Assembly: GCF_017301735.1 (NCBI RefSeq)
Contig: NZ_CP071090.1
Location: 13,003,001-13,067,000, forward strand
Direction of reading: 5' to 3'
DNA length: 64,000 nt
Source of the DNA: Pyxidicoccus parkwaysis
GTDB taxonomy: Bacteria > Myxococcota > Myxococcia > Myxococcales > Myxococcaceae
The translations under genes were made by a program, and so were the position numbers. This document shows, one piece after another, positions 7,538-16,554 of the stretch. Under the pieces are notes generated by a model. The model ran no database searches. It worked only from the letters and a program-made list of their open reading frames with translations, and had not been told where the DNA came from. Within the stretch, counting starts at the first letter, position 1; each line of letters starts with the position of its first letter.

Positions 7538-8941
7538 ATGCGAAACAGTCTTTCTGGTTATCGCCGACTGGTGCCACTCGTCCTGCTGGCGTTCTCGGCG
7601 TGCATCGAGACGCCCGGGCCCACGGACATCTCGGATGAGAACGACGCGGGAGTCCTCCCCGATGACCCGGGAGTGACGCGGAAGCTCGGGCTGGAGCTCG
7701 CGACGTCCGCACAGCTCGAGAAGATGCAGATGGCGGTCGCGCCGTTCGTGGGCGAGGAGCTGCCGACGCGCGTGGACCTCTCGGACAAGCTCCCCCCTCC
7801 GGGTGACCAGGGCAACCAGTCTTCGTGCGTCGGATGGGCGGTCGCCTATGCGCTGAAGAGCTACCAGGAGAAGGTGGAGGAGGGCTGGAGCTTGACGGGC
7901 TCGGGAGGCTCGGCCGAGGCCCGGCATGTCTTCAGCCCGGCCTTCATCTACAACCAGATCAACCACGGTCAGGACCGGGGCTCCCTGTTCTCGGACGCAC
8001 TCGACCTGATGGTGCAGCAGGGGGCGGCCACCATGGCGGACATGCCCTATGACGACCGGGACTACGGGTCCGCTCCGTCCCAGGCCGCACGGGTCGCTGC
8101 CAGGCGCTTCAGAATCGAGACGTGGCGCCGCATCGGTGTGTCCGACCTGCGAGGCATCAAGGGGCAGCTCGCCGCCGGCTTCCCCGTCCTCATCGGGGCG
8201 AAGGTGGACCAGGGCTTCATGCGGATGGGCCCGGGCTCCGTCTGGAACAGCTCCGCGGGCGGCTACCTGGGCGGGCACGCCATGGCGCTCGTCGGGTACG
8301 ACGACTCGCGGCGCGCCTTCAAGCTCATCAACTCGTGGGGACGCGGCTGGGGAGACCAGGGCTACGGCTGGGTGGGCTATGAGCACTTTCCCAATGTGGT
8401 GGTCGAGGCCTACGTCGCGAAGGACGCCGACAATGGCGACGGCCCGGCTCCTTCTCCGGATGGAGGAACGGAGCCGGACGCGGGGACGGGCCCGGCCCCG
8501 GTGCCGCCCACGTCCACGGTGCAGGTGTCCGGGGTCCAGCACAACGTTCCCTGTCCCTACCCGGGCCTGCCGTACTGCATGCGTCTGTCGGGGACCCTGT
8601 CGGTCGGGGCGGGCGCGGGCTCGCAGGCCCAGGTCGTCGTGCACGTCTACTGGGACGCTGGCGGCACGAAGGGACCGCTGGTCGCGGGAACGTTGCCGTT
8701 CGTGGATGTGATGGGGTACGCGGCCACCGGCACCAGCCAGCTCCCCATTCCAGGCACGGGGCTCCAGATGACGTGGTCCGCCGACCTTCCCTATGCCTCG
8801 ATGCAGATTCCCCGTGGAGGCTATGACCCCTTCGGCATCTACCACCCGTACACGAGCCTCCTGGTCGGCGAGCCCGCGGTCTTCGTGGATGGGTTCGCGG
8901 TCGCCGTCGGTGGCGCCATCCCGTTCTACGTGAGTCTGTGA
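7538..8941 (+). CDS. Papain-like (C1 family) cysteine peptidase, secreted lipoprotein
   Basis: The 467-residue protein starts at the ATG at 7538, which follows a GGGGAGGGGG site, and has a signal with FSAC at residues 19-22. The catalytic domain spans about residues 75-320. GDQGNQSSCVGWAVAY holds the oxyanion Gln91 and nucleophile Cys97, GGHAMALVGYD holds the catalytic His near 247, and LINSWG holds the Asn near 265. A Gly/Pro/Asp-rich linker leads to a beta-rich C-terminal domain (about 325-467) that I cannot name. No inhibitory propeptide of the usual length is obvious. It probably degrades extracellular protein or acts in prey killing. A good terminator hairpin follows. Confidence 0.9.
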   Translation: MRNSLSGYRRLVPLVLLAFSACIETPGPTDISDENDAGVLPDDPGVTRKLGLELATSAQLEKMQMAVAPFVGEELPTRVDLSDKLPPPGDQGNQSSCVGWAVAYALKSYQEKVEEGWSLTGSGGSAEARHVFSPAFIYNQINHGQDRGSLFSDALDLMVQQGAATMADMPYDDRDYGSAPSQAARVAARRFRIETWRRIGVSDLRGIKGQLAAGFPVLIGAKVDQGFMRMGPGSVWNSSAGGYLGGHAMALVGYDDSRRAFKLINSWGRGWGDQGYGWVGYEHFPNVVVEAYVAKDADNGDGPAPSPDGGTEPDAGTGPAPVPPTSTVQVSGVQHNVPCPYPGLPYCMRLSGTLSVGAGAGSQAQVVVHVYWDAGGTKGPLVAGTLPFVDVMGYAATGTSQLPIPGTGLQMTWSADLPYASMQIPRGGYDPFGIYHPYTSLLVGEPAVFVDGFAVAVGGAIPFYVSL

Positions 8942-8957
8942 GCCTGTCCTGCCCGAC

Positions 8958-8993
8958 GCCTTCCGGCCCCTCCGTCAGGTGGTGCCGGAAGGC
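8958..8993 (+). terminator. Hairpin after the C1 peptidase gene
   Basis: GCCTTCCGGC at 8958-8967 pairs perfectly with GCCGGAAGGC at 8984-8993 across a 16-base loop, 16 bases after the stop codon. There is no strong U-tract, which is common in high-GC genomes. Confidence 0.6.
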
Positions 8994-9154
8994 CGATAGC
9001 GTTTGTCCGGCGTCGTCGATGACGTGGAGCTCCGGAGCCGATGAAGGGACCCAACGCGACGAAGAGGGGACCGCTCGCGCCACCGCTTGCGCTCGAGCCG
9101 AACGAGAACGTGTCCCCGTGAGTTCTCGAGCGCCGTCCGGTGCGGGCGCGCAGG

Positions 9155-10255
9155 TCAGCTCGCCGCGCTTTGCTCTCGCCGGGCCGCCTCGGCGCCCTCG
9201 ACCAGCATCTCGAGCATCATCAGGCCGGGATAGAAGTTCTCCGCGGAGCACGCCATCGTCAGGATGGGGTTCTTCTCGCCAGAGACATGCAAGCGGAGGA
9301 CACCCTCCTGGAACCGGGGGCGCAGGCCCGCCGAGTAGGGCACGGTCCGGATTCCCACGAGCAGGGCGTCCCGGGTGAAGACAGCCGCGGAAGCTCCCCA
9401 GGGCACCTGCTGGCCTCGCCGCACGCGTGCGAGCAGCGGCTCCGCAATCTGCCGAGCCATCAGGTCGCGCAGCGCATCCAGTTCCTGGTCTTGCGCCATG
9501 GAGTACTGGCTGTACGTGATGGCTTTTCCGACCTCGGGCGCGAAGCGGATGGTCAGCTCCGTCCCGAGATAGACGCCATCGCGGTAGTGCCGGACCGCCC
9601 CAAACGTGAGGCGGGAGATTTCCGAGTAGAGAAGTTTGCGCAGACCCAGCAGCGAGCGCCCCACCACTCCATGCTTGTGTACCAGGATGGTGTTGCTCGC
9701 CCGATAGATGACGTAGAGGCCAAGCGCCCACGGAAACGCGAACGATGCGAGCCCCACATACCAGTCGTTGGCGACGCCGGCGACGCCAGCGCCGCATCCC
9801 ATGAAGAGACAGAACACGCCGACGAGCCAGTAGAGGGACTGGGTGCCCGAGGAGAGCTGCTTCTGGAGCAACACCGGGCCCAGGTCCGCGCCCATCGCCT
9901 CCGACTGACGCGAAAGGCGCCTGCTTCGCCTCCAGTACCAGACAAAGAGTCCCACGGGCACCGCGAGGGGCACCAGGGTGGTTATCACCATGAAGGAGAA
10001 AAAGAGCACCAGGTGATCATCTGCCTGCTCGGGCATCCTGTTTCTCGCCGTCGCGTCCAGCTTCCGCGCCGGCTGCGCAGGAGAATTCCTCTCATCCTGG
10101 TGGGTGGTGCGCTCGACCTGGCGCTCGGAGGTCGATTGCTCCGCCGGCACGCTGGCGTAGGCGGCGTTTGCCTGGAGCAGCATGGACACGAGCAACACCA
10201 CGCCGAGGCTGGCCACCAGCAAGGCTGGGACATGGCGGATGGGACGAATGCGCAT
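9155..10255 (-). CDS. Multi-pass membrane protein with PH-like soluble segment
   Basis: The 366-residue protein has an N-terminal signal-like helix (about 9-30), a hydrophilic loop, a helix near 80-105, a hairpin of two helices around 140-185, and a soluble C-terminal half. The segment after the hairpin (VHKHGVVGRSLLGLRKLLYS, then EISRLTFG) looks like the start of a bacterial PH-like domain as in many YdbT/YvbH-type proteins, but the match is only by eye. The ATG at 10255 was preferred; a GTG two codons upstream is also possible. It is monocistronic and its function is unknown. Confidence 0.65.
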   Translation of the reverse strand: MRIRPIRHVPALLVASLGVVLLVSMLLQANAAYASVPAEQSTSERQVERTTHQDERNSPAQPARKLDATARNRMPEQADDHLVLFFSFMVITTLVPLAVPVGLFVWYWRRSRRLSRQSEAMGADLGPVLLQKQLSSGTQSLYWLVGVFCLFMGCGAGVAGVANDWYVGLASFAFPWALGLYVIYRASNTILVHKHGVVGRSLLGLRKLLYSEISRLTFGAVRHYRDGVYLGTELTIRFAPEVGKAITYSQYSMAQDQELDALRDLMARQIAEPLLARVRRGQQVPWGASAAVFTRDALLVGIRTVPYSAGLRPRFQEGVLRLHVSGEKNPILTMACSAENFYPGLMMLEMLVEGAEAARREQSAAS

Positions 10256-10344
10256 GGGCACCTGTATAAAGGACAGACGAGGGTGATGAATCCCATAGCG
10301 CCTGCTCGCGGATAATTACAAACCATGCCTCGCGTTGGTGTTCA

Positions 10345-10791
10345 TTGGCTGATGGGGGCTCCGACATCCGGGCAGTCATCCGCGACTCGGTGCAAGTGAT
10401 TCCGACGGCCTGCGGCAACGCAGGAGGCGCATGCCCGCGCGCCCTCCATCTGGCCACGACTTCCCAGTCCGGGCAGTTCGACCTCTTCGACTATCTCTGT
10501 CGCACCGCCTCCAACCTGGGCGAGGAACTCGCGCTCGCGTCCCGTCACCTGCGGCTTGCACGATGGCGCGGACTCCGGCGCCGGCTCCAGGCCGAGGGGC
10601 GGACGTTCCGCGAGGTGGTGGAGGCGCTGCGCCTGGAGAAGGCCCGGCACCTGCTCGCCGAGGACTCGCTCAACGTCGCCGGCATCGCTCAGCGCGTGGG
10701 CTACTCGGATGCACGGGCCCTGCGACGCGCCTTCCAGCGATGGACGGGGATGAGCCCCGGGCGCTACCGCCGGAGCCCGCCCTCCGTGTGA
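10345..10791 (+). pseudogene. AraC-family regulator remnant with internal deletion
   Basis: The C-terminal 65 residues are a clear AraC helix-turn-helix domain (RLQAEGRTFREVVEAL, GIAQRVGYSDARALRRAFQR and GMSPGRY). The upstream 85 residues include FDLFDYLCRTASNLGEEL and LASRHLRL, which match the early part of the arabinose-binding-type sensory domain of larger AraC regulators of about 330 residues. The HTH follows at once, so roughly 150-180 residues seem to be missing internally, and the N-terminus is also short with only a TTG start. This looks like a decayed regulator. A functional short DNA-binding protein is not excluded. Confidence 0.7.
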
Positions 10792-10857
10792 GCCGCGCAC
10801 GCCCCGGGCTCGAAATTGTGTGGCGCCAGCTTCCCGGGCAGCGAATCCTTCCGCCCC

Positions 10858-11385
10858 ATGTTCCGCACCATCGCCGTCGGCTCGACCAACCCCGCCAAGT
10901 CCTCCGCCGTGCGCGCCCTCTGCGAGCGCGCCTTCCCTGGCTGCCACATCGTCGCCATTGACGTACCCAGCGGTGTGCCCGAGCAGCCCATCGGCGAACC
11001 GGAGACGGCGGAGGGCGCTCGCAACCGGGCCCGCGCTGCGCTCGCCGCGGTGGAGGGCGCGCAGCTCGGCTTCGGCCTCGAAGGAGGTGTGGACGAAGAG
11101 GGGCACCTCATCAACTGCGTGGCCGTGGTGTGCGCCGACGGGCGCGAGAATCAGGCCTGGGGCGTGCGCTTTCCGCTGCCGCCCGCCGTCGCCGCCCGGG
11201 CGCTGCGAGGTGAGGAGCTGGGGCCGGTGATGGACGAGGTCTCCGGCCGCACCGAGAGCAAGAAGAGCCTCGGCGCGGTGGGCATCCTCACCAACGGCCT
11301 CTTCACCCGCGCGGACATGTGGCAGGGCCCGGTGGCCTGCTCCCTCATGCCCTTCCTACACCCCGAGCTCTACGCAGCGTCCTGA
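10858..11385 (+). CDS. yjjX: Inosine/xanthosine triphosphatase
   Basis: The 175-residue product matches the YjjX NTPase family, which hydrolyses non-canonical ITP and XTP (and some other NTPs) to protect nucleic acids and translation. Family features are the N-terminal VGSTNPAKSSAVR nucleotide-binding motif, the acidic PSGVPEQPIGEPET segment, GFGLEGGV in the central strand and the conserved DEVSGRTESKKSLGAVGILT stretch. I chose the ATG at 10858, where homology starts, over an upstream in-frame ATG at 10816. It follows the AraC remnant closely but is probably an independent housekeeping gene. Confidence 0.9.
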   Translation: MFRTIAVGSTNPAKSSAVRALCERAFPGCHIVAIDVPSGVPEQPIGEPETAEGARNRARAALAAVEGAQLGFGLEGGVDEEGHLINCVAVVCADGRENQAWGVRFPLPPAVAARALRGEELGPVMDEVSGRTESKKSLGAVGILTNGLFTRADMWQGPVACSLMPFLHPELYAAS

Positions 11386-11422
11386 CGCTGCCCGCCCCTG
11401 ACTCCAGGCCCTTGCAGCCCCC

Positions 11423-13231
11423 TTACGGCAGGACGGTGATGCTCACGGCCGGAGCGGCCTCGCCGAAACCGGTGCCCGATTTCGCCAGGGTGCGCTGGAA
11501 GGCATACACCCCGGGTGTGGTGGGCGCCTGGACTTCGAACGTGAAGGTCCGCTCGCTGCCCCGGTGGATGCGCTCGCCGTCGTTCAGCGGCACGGACGTC
11601 ACGGCCCACGTGGGCGTCCCGGGCCGGGCCTCCAGCCGGATGGCATTGCCTTCGGACCACACGGTGGTGCCGGCGTTGCTCAGCGTGACGGAGACCTGGA
11701 AGCGCTGCCCCGCGCGCACCGTGGCGGGCACGGACTGGCTGACGAAGCGCGCGTCCAGCGGGCGCGCCTGGAGGTAGCCCTCCAGCACCGTCCTGCGCTG
11801 GGGCAGGAACTGCTCGCGCAGTGCAGGGGAGATGTCGAAGCGGCTGGCGTCCGCCGGGTCATCCCGCTCCGTGCTCTGCACGAAGTTCGTCGAGGCGGGC
11901 CACGTCAGGCCGCCACCCACCGGCCGGCCGCTGTTGCGCTGGTGGCACCCGCCGCAGGACAGCGCCTGCGCGCGAGCGACGATGTCCCGAGGCGTCAGCG
12001 TGCTGCCCACGCGCGCGAGCTCCTGGCTGATGGCCTGATGGAACGCGCTGGGGCCCGGGCCGAGCTGGGCGACGTAGTCATCCGCGATGCCCGGCACCTG
12101 CGAGTTGTCCTGGCCGGCGTTGAACGTGTCCGGCACCCGGTAGTTGAAGCGATTGAGGTCGTTGATGGCCAGGCTCGCCACCTGCGTGAGGAAGTGGCTC
12201 TGGAAGTCCCCGGCCCGCGGGTTCGTGGAGTTGGGGTTGAACAGCTCGCCGAAGGGGTTCGTCTTCACCGTCGCGGGGACGAACTTCAGCGTGCAGGCGG
12301 GCAGGGTGGTGCAGTCGCTCAGCAGCTTGAACTCGTGCATCAACCACGGCGTGTTGGGGCCGCCCTGGAGGAACTGATTGGTGCGCACCTGGCCCAGGCT
12401 CTTCGCGTTGTTGCCGTAGTGGGACGCGCCCACCACCGGCTCGAAGCCCGGCAGGCCCGTGAAGTAGAAGGACTCCAGCTTGCTTGCACGTGCGGCCGGG
12501 TCCGTCTCGGAGGACAGCGCCGCCCAGAAGTCCGCCACGGGGCGGCAGCCCTCGATGCCCAGCTCGGACTTCGGGTTGGGGAGGACGGCTTCGAAGATGA
12601 CGAAGTTGCGATTCGTCGGCGCGAAGGGGACCTTGGCCAGGACGATACGGTACTCGCCGCAGTTGGAGCCGTCCACGGGCGCCAGGTCGAAGCGGTTGTA
12701 GAGGCCCACCGCCACGTAGCTGTCCAGGTTGATGGGCGAGTCCGGCCGCGCCTGGCTTCCCTCGCTGGGACGGCATGCGTAGGGGAAGCCGTTGAGGGTG
12801 TTGCCCTGGTCCGAGCAGTGCGGCATCCCCGGCAGGTCCGCCTGTCCGGGCGCCGGGTTCTGCGTGTCCCAGAGCTGGCGGAAGAGCTGCTCGGGCGTGA
12901 AGCCCGTGCCGCCATTCTGCGTCACCAACTGGCTGAACACGCGCCGCGCACCGAAGCGGGCGAGGATGCTCTTCTCATTCACCGCCAGCGAGCGGCGGAC
13001 GTCGAGCGACGCGGGAGCAGCGGCCGGCTGCGTGGGGGGAGGCGGAGGCTGCATTCCGACGCCATTGCGGTCGGAGTGCAGCGGCACCGGCTCCGGCCCC
13101 GGCGCTTCGGCCGCGGGGGGCTCGCCTCCAGGGATGGCGGCCTCGTCCTCCGGCGGCATGCTCTCGCATGCGCTCAACATGGCGGCGGCGAGCGCCACCT
13201 GACAGGCCCGCTTGAACAGTTCGTGGCTCAT
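11423..13231 (-). CDS. Lipoprotein with c-type haem motif and C-terminal NBR1-like Ig domain
   Basis: The 602-residue exported protein has a lipobox LSACES (Cys21), a Pro/Ala-rich linker to about residue 75, and a large domain without a name I can give. That domain holds a single CxxCH haem-attachment motif (SCGGCHQR, about residue 430) that sits next to ALSCGG, as in other myxobacterial outer-surface proteins. The last 100 residues have an Ig-like pattern (VRAGQRFQVSVTLSNAGTTVW, then GERIHRGSERTFTFEV) like the NBR1 Ig-like domain. The start has an AGGGAG site. An outer-surface electron-transfer or structural role is plausible but not shown. Confidence 0.75.
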   Translation of the reverse strand: MSHELFKRACQVALAAAMLSACESMPPEDEAAIPGGEPPAAEAPGPEPVPLHSDRNGVGMQPPPPPTQPAAAPASLDVRRSLAVNEKSILARFGARRVFSQLVTQNGGTGFTPEQLFRQLWDTQNPAPGQADLPGMPHCSDQGNTLNGFPYACRPSEGSQARPDSPINLDSYVAVGLYNRFDLAPVDGSNCGEYRIVLAKVPFAPTNRNFVIFEAVLPNPKSELGIEGCRPVADFWAALSSETDPAARASKLESFYFTGLPGFEPVVGASHYGNNAKSLGQVRTNQFLQGGPNTPWLMHEFKLLSDCTTLPACTLKFVPATVKTNPFGELFNPNSTNPRAGDFQSHFLTQVASLAINDLNRFNYRVPDTFNAGQDNSQVPGIADDYVAQLGPGPSAFHQAISQELARVGSTLTPRDIVARAQALSCGGCHQRNSGRPVGGGLTWPASTNFVQSTERDDPADASRFDISPALREQFLPQRRTVLEGYLQARPLDARFVSQSVPATVRAGQRFQVSVTLSNAGTTVWSEGNAIRLEARPGTPTWAVTSVPLNDGERIHRGSERTFTFEVQAPTTPGVYAFQRTLAKSGTGFGEAAPAVSITVLP

Positions 13232-13362
13232 GGGACTCCCTTGCGCTCGGCGGTGTGACCTCCACCTGCATCGTGGAGGCGCCGTTCACAGGGTTGGACC
13301 CGTGGCCTTTTTCTTCGGGCAACGTGCCCGGCGACACGCCCGTCAGTTGCGGGGGCGAGGCT

Positions 13363-14691
13363 TCAGGGCGAGGGCGTCACCGCGGAGAACCGCGCGCGGC
13401 CCAGGCTCAGGAGATACACGGCCACCAGGATGCCCACGCCGCACAGCGCCGCCACGTAGTGCGCGGGGGCCAGCGGGTTCTCCTTCATCATCAGGGTGAC
13501 GACGAGCGGCGTCAGGCCTCCGAAGATGGCGTAGGCGACGTTGTAGGAGAACGACAGCCCGGAGAAGCGCACCTCCGGCGGGAAGGCGCGCACCATCACC
13601 GTGGGCACCACGCCCACCACGCCGACGCAGAAGCCCACCGCCCCGTACAGGAAGAACAGCCGCTCCGGCGCCGCGCCCACGCCCTCGTAGAAGACATACG
13701 TCATTATCAGCAGCAGGCCGCAGCCCGTCACCAGCGCCCGGCCCATGCCCAGCCAGTCCGCGAGCAGCCCGTACGCGATGCAGCCCACCGTGAGGCTCAG
13801 CGTGGCGATGCTCGCGGCCTCCAGCGCCTGCGCCGGGGCAATGCCATACAGCTTCTGCACCAGCGTGGGCGTCATCAGGATGACCACCACGATGCCGGCG
13901 GTGAGCACCCAGGTGAGCAGCATGGACACCACCACCGCCACGCCATGGCCGCGCAGCACGGCCTTGAGCGGCAGCTCCTTCACCAGAGCGCGCCGCTGGC
14001 GCATCTCCTCGAACACCGGCGTCTCCGCCAGCCAGCGCCGCAGGAACACGGCCAGGAAGCCGAACACGCCGCCCACGATGAAGGGGATGCGCCACCCGAA
14101 GGACTGCACCTCTTCCGGGGTGAAGGCGCGGTTGACCAGCGTGGCCACCAGCGAGCCGAGCAGGATTCCCAGCGTGAGCCCCGCCGTCAGCGTGCCGCAC
14201 GCGAAGCCCACGCGCTGGGGCGGCACGTGCTCCGAGACGAACACCCACGCGCCCGGCACCTCGCCACCCACCGCCGCGCCCTGGCAGATGCGCAAGAGGA
14301 GCAGGGCCAGCGGCGCCGCGTAGCCGGCCGTCTCGTACGTGGGCAGCGCGCCGATGAGCAGCGTGGGCACCGACATCATGAACACGCTGAGGGTGAACAT
14401 GCGCTTGCGGCCGGTCCGGTCGCCGAAGTGCGCCATGACGATGCCGCCCAGCGGGCGCGCGAGGTAGCCCGCCGAGAACAGGCCGAACGCCTGGAGCTGC
14501 CGCAGCCAGTCCGGCGTGTCCGGCGGGAAGAAGCGCTGGCCAATCACCGTCGTGAAGAACACGAAGATGATGAAGTCATAGAACTCCAGCGCGCCCCCGA
14601 GCGCCGCCAGCCCGAGCGTCCGGGCATCCTGGCCGGTGAGGGGGCGCTGCGAGGAGTGCTGCCCGGATTCGAGGTTCGCAGGGGTCGGCAT
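13363..14691 (-). CDS. MFS transporter, metabolite:H+ symporter (MHS/ProP-like) family
   Basis: The 442-residue protein has 12 predicted transmembrane helices and MHS hallmarks. An early ALEFYDFIIF motif is followed by ARPLGGIVMAHFGDRTGRK (the loop 2-3 MFS signature), a helix-4 RICQGAAVGGE segment and a loop after helix 6 containing LAETPVFEEM. Members import organic acids, betaine, proline or citrate using the proton gradient; the substrate is not predictable here. The radical SAM gene lies 24 bases upstream on the same strand, so the two may share a transcript, but no shared pathway is evident. Confidence 0.88.
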   Translation of the reverse strand: MPTPANLESGQHSSQRPLTGQDARTLGLAALGGALEFYDFIIFVFFTTVIGQRFFPPDTPDWLRQLQAFGLFSAGYLARPLGGIVMAHFGDRTGRKRMFTLSVFMMSVPTLLIGALPTYETAGYAAPLALLLLRICQGAAVGGEVPGAWVFVSEHVPPQRVGFACGTLTAGLTLGILLGSLVATLVNRAFTPEEVQSFGWRIPFIVGGVFGFLAVFLRRWLAETPVFEEMRQRRALVKELPLKAVLRGHGVAVVVSMLLTWVLTAGIVVVILMTPTLVQKLYGIAPAQALEAASIATLSLTVGCIAYGLLADWLGMGRALVTGCGLLLIMTYVFYEGVGAAPERLFFLYGAVGFCVGVVGVVPTVMVRAFPPEVRFSGLSFSYNVAYAIFGGLTPLVVTLMMKENPLAPAHYVAALCGVGILVAVYLLSLGRARFSAVTPSP

Positions 14692-14715
14692 GCGTGCGGC
14701 CGGAGCATACGTCGC

Positions 14716-16287
14716 TCAGGCCGCGCTGGCGACGCGCGAGGGCTTGTGCTGCTCCTCGTCAATCGCCTGCCGGATCTTCTGCGAGACGAACTGGGAGAAC
14801 GGGCCGAAGTGTAGGTACAGGGCCATCAGCGACACCGTGTACCGGATGGAGCCGGGGTTGGACACCAGCGCCTTCCCCAGCGTCTTCCAGAAGTGCGCCC
14901 GCGTGGACTTTTGCGCGCTCATCTTCGTCGCCAGCCGCACGAAGCCTCGCAGCTCCTTGAGCTGCTTCATCAGGGACGGCTTGTAGCGGCGGTTGCGCGA
15001 GTTCAGCCACTTCCCCGCGCGCAGCACGCGGGGGAAGTACTTGTCCGGGGCGTAGACGGTCTCCACGACCTTCAGGTAGTCGCCGAGGATGTCCGCGCGG
15101 GGCCGGCGCGGCGCGAAGTTGATGCCGGCCGTGCACTGGTCGCTCTCTCCGTCCGGCTGGAGGTCGTGGTTCGCATTCAGCCGCCCCTCGGCGGTGAGCC
15201 GGCGGGTGAGCTGCGTGTTGGGCAGTGCGTAGAGCAGGCCCACCATGCTCGCGGGAATGGCGGCGTCCTCGATGCACTCGATGATGCCCCGCGCCACGCT
15301 GTCCTGCTCGCTGTCGAAGCCGATGATGAAGCCCGCGTTGACGAACATGCCGTGCGCGTAGATTTTCTCGATGCTCTCGGTGATGGGCCGCCGGGTGTTC
15401 TGGCGCTTCTGCATCGCCACGAGCGTCTTCTCGTCCGGGCTTTCGATTCCCACGAAGATGGCGAAGAAGCCCACGTCCCGCATCATCTCCATCAGCGCCG
15501 GGTCATCCGCGAGGTTGATGGAGGCCTCGGTGGTGAACTCGAAGGGCCAGTCCCGCTCCTCGAGCCACACCTTCAGCTTGGGCAGCAATTCCTTCACCAG
15601 CTTCTTGTTGCCGATGAAGTTGTCGTCCACCAGGTCGACGTGGCCGCGGTAGCCGAGGTCATGGAGCGTCTGGAGCTCCTGGAATATCTGCTCGGGCGTC
15701 TTCGCGCGGGGGCGGCGGCCGTAGAGCTCGATGATGTCGCAGAACTCGCAGTTGAACGGGCAGCCCCGGCAGAACTGGATGCCCACGTGGTTGTAGAGGT
15801 CCAGCCGGAGCAGGTCGAAGCGGGGCACGGGGGAGCAGGACATGTCTGCCTTTGCCCCATCCTGGTACACGTGCTTCGCCTCGCCCCGGGTGAGGTCCGC
15901 GATGAAGGTGGGAATGGTGATTTCGCCCTCGCCGAGCACGAGGTGCGTGGCCTCGTCGTAGACGTGGGGGCTGCTGGTGGGGTCCGGCCCTCCGACGACG
16001 ACGCGCTTGCCCAGGGCTCGGGCCCGCCGGATGAGGTCCAGGCAGTCGCGCTGCTGCGGCAGCATGGCGCCAATCAGGACGACGTCGGCCCAGGCGAGCG
16101 TGGCGTCGTCGAGCGACTCGACGTTGCGGTCCACCAGCCGGAGCTCCCAGTCTTGCGGCAGCAATGCCGCCACCGTGCACAGTCCCAGCGGTGCGGCGGG
16201 GTACCGCGCATCGAGAAGACCGCACGTCTCGCGATAGTTCCAGAAGGACGCCGAACGGAACTCCGGGTGGAGCAACAGCGCGCGCAT
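14716..16287 (-). CDS. B12-binding domain radical SAM protein (HpnP/DUF4070-like)
   Basis: The 523-residue enzyme has an N-terminal cobalamin-binding fold (about 1-150, with PLGLCTVAALLP and GGPDPTSSPHVYDEATH) and a radical SAM domain with CPFNCEFCD, the CxxxCxxC cluster motif, near residue 185. The following IIELYGRRPRAKT and VDLVDDNFIGNKK segments, and the DUF4070-type C-terminus, resemble hopanoid C-2 methylases such as HpnP and their relatives. B12 radical SAM enzymes often methylate unactivated carbon. The start at 16287 has a GGAG site; an upstream ATG was rejected. The real substrate, hopanoid or otherwise, is unknown, and no hopanoid genes lie in this window. Confidence 0.85.
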   Translation of the reverse strand: MRALLLHPEFRSASFWNYRETCGLLDARYPAAPLGLCTVAALLPQDWELRLVDRNVESLDDATLAWADVVLIGAMLPQQRDCLDLIRRARALGKRVVVGGPDPTSSPHVYDEATHLVLGEGEITIPTFIADLTRGEAKHVYQDGAKADMSCSPVPRFDLLRLDLYNHVGIQFCRGCPFNCEFCDIIELYGRRPRAKTPEQIFQELQTLHDLGYRGHVDLVDDNFIGNKKLVKELLPKLKVWLEERDWPFEFTTEASINLADDPALMEMMRDVGFFAIFVGIESPDEKTLVAMQKRQNTRRPITESIEKIYAHGMFVNAGFIIGFDSEQDSVARGIIECIEDAAIPASMVGLLYALPNTQLTRRLTAEGRLNANHDLQPDGESDQCTAGINFAPRRPRADILGDYLKVVETVYAPDKYFPRVLRAGKWLNSRNRRYKPSLMKQLKELRGFVRLATKMSAQKSTRAHFWKTLGKALVSNPGSIRYTVSLMALYLHFGPFSQFVSQKIRQAIDEEQHKPSRVASAA

Positions 16288-16554
16288 GTATGACTCCAGG
16301 TAGTGGACTCGGTAGACTGGGGAGAGAGTCCCCCTTCTCAACACCGGAAGCCTCGGGTCCTGTCACCTTGCGCGTATGGAATTGAACAGTGGTTGCGCCT
16401 GGGGTGCGTGCTCCTCTCACCCAGACGCAGGAGTGCTGCGCTTGCATCAATGACGTGCGCCGGGGCGCCGCGCGGAGTCGAGGTTGGACGGGGTGGTCGC
16501 GAGGACGCGCATGGCCTACGTGCTAGCGTTTGTGTGACTTCAGTGAGGGGACAC

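Noticed and set aside
7295..8845. 516-codon minus-strand frame opposite the C1 peptidase
   Set aside because: No motifs are present, and the plus-strand frame carries an intact Cys/His/Asn catalytic set.
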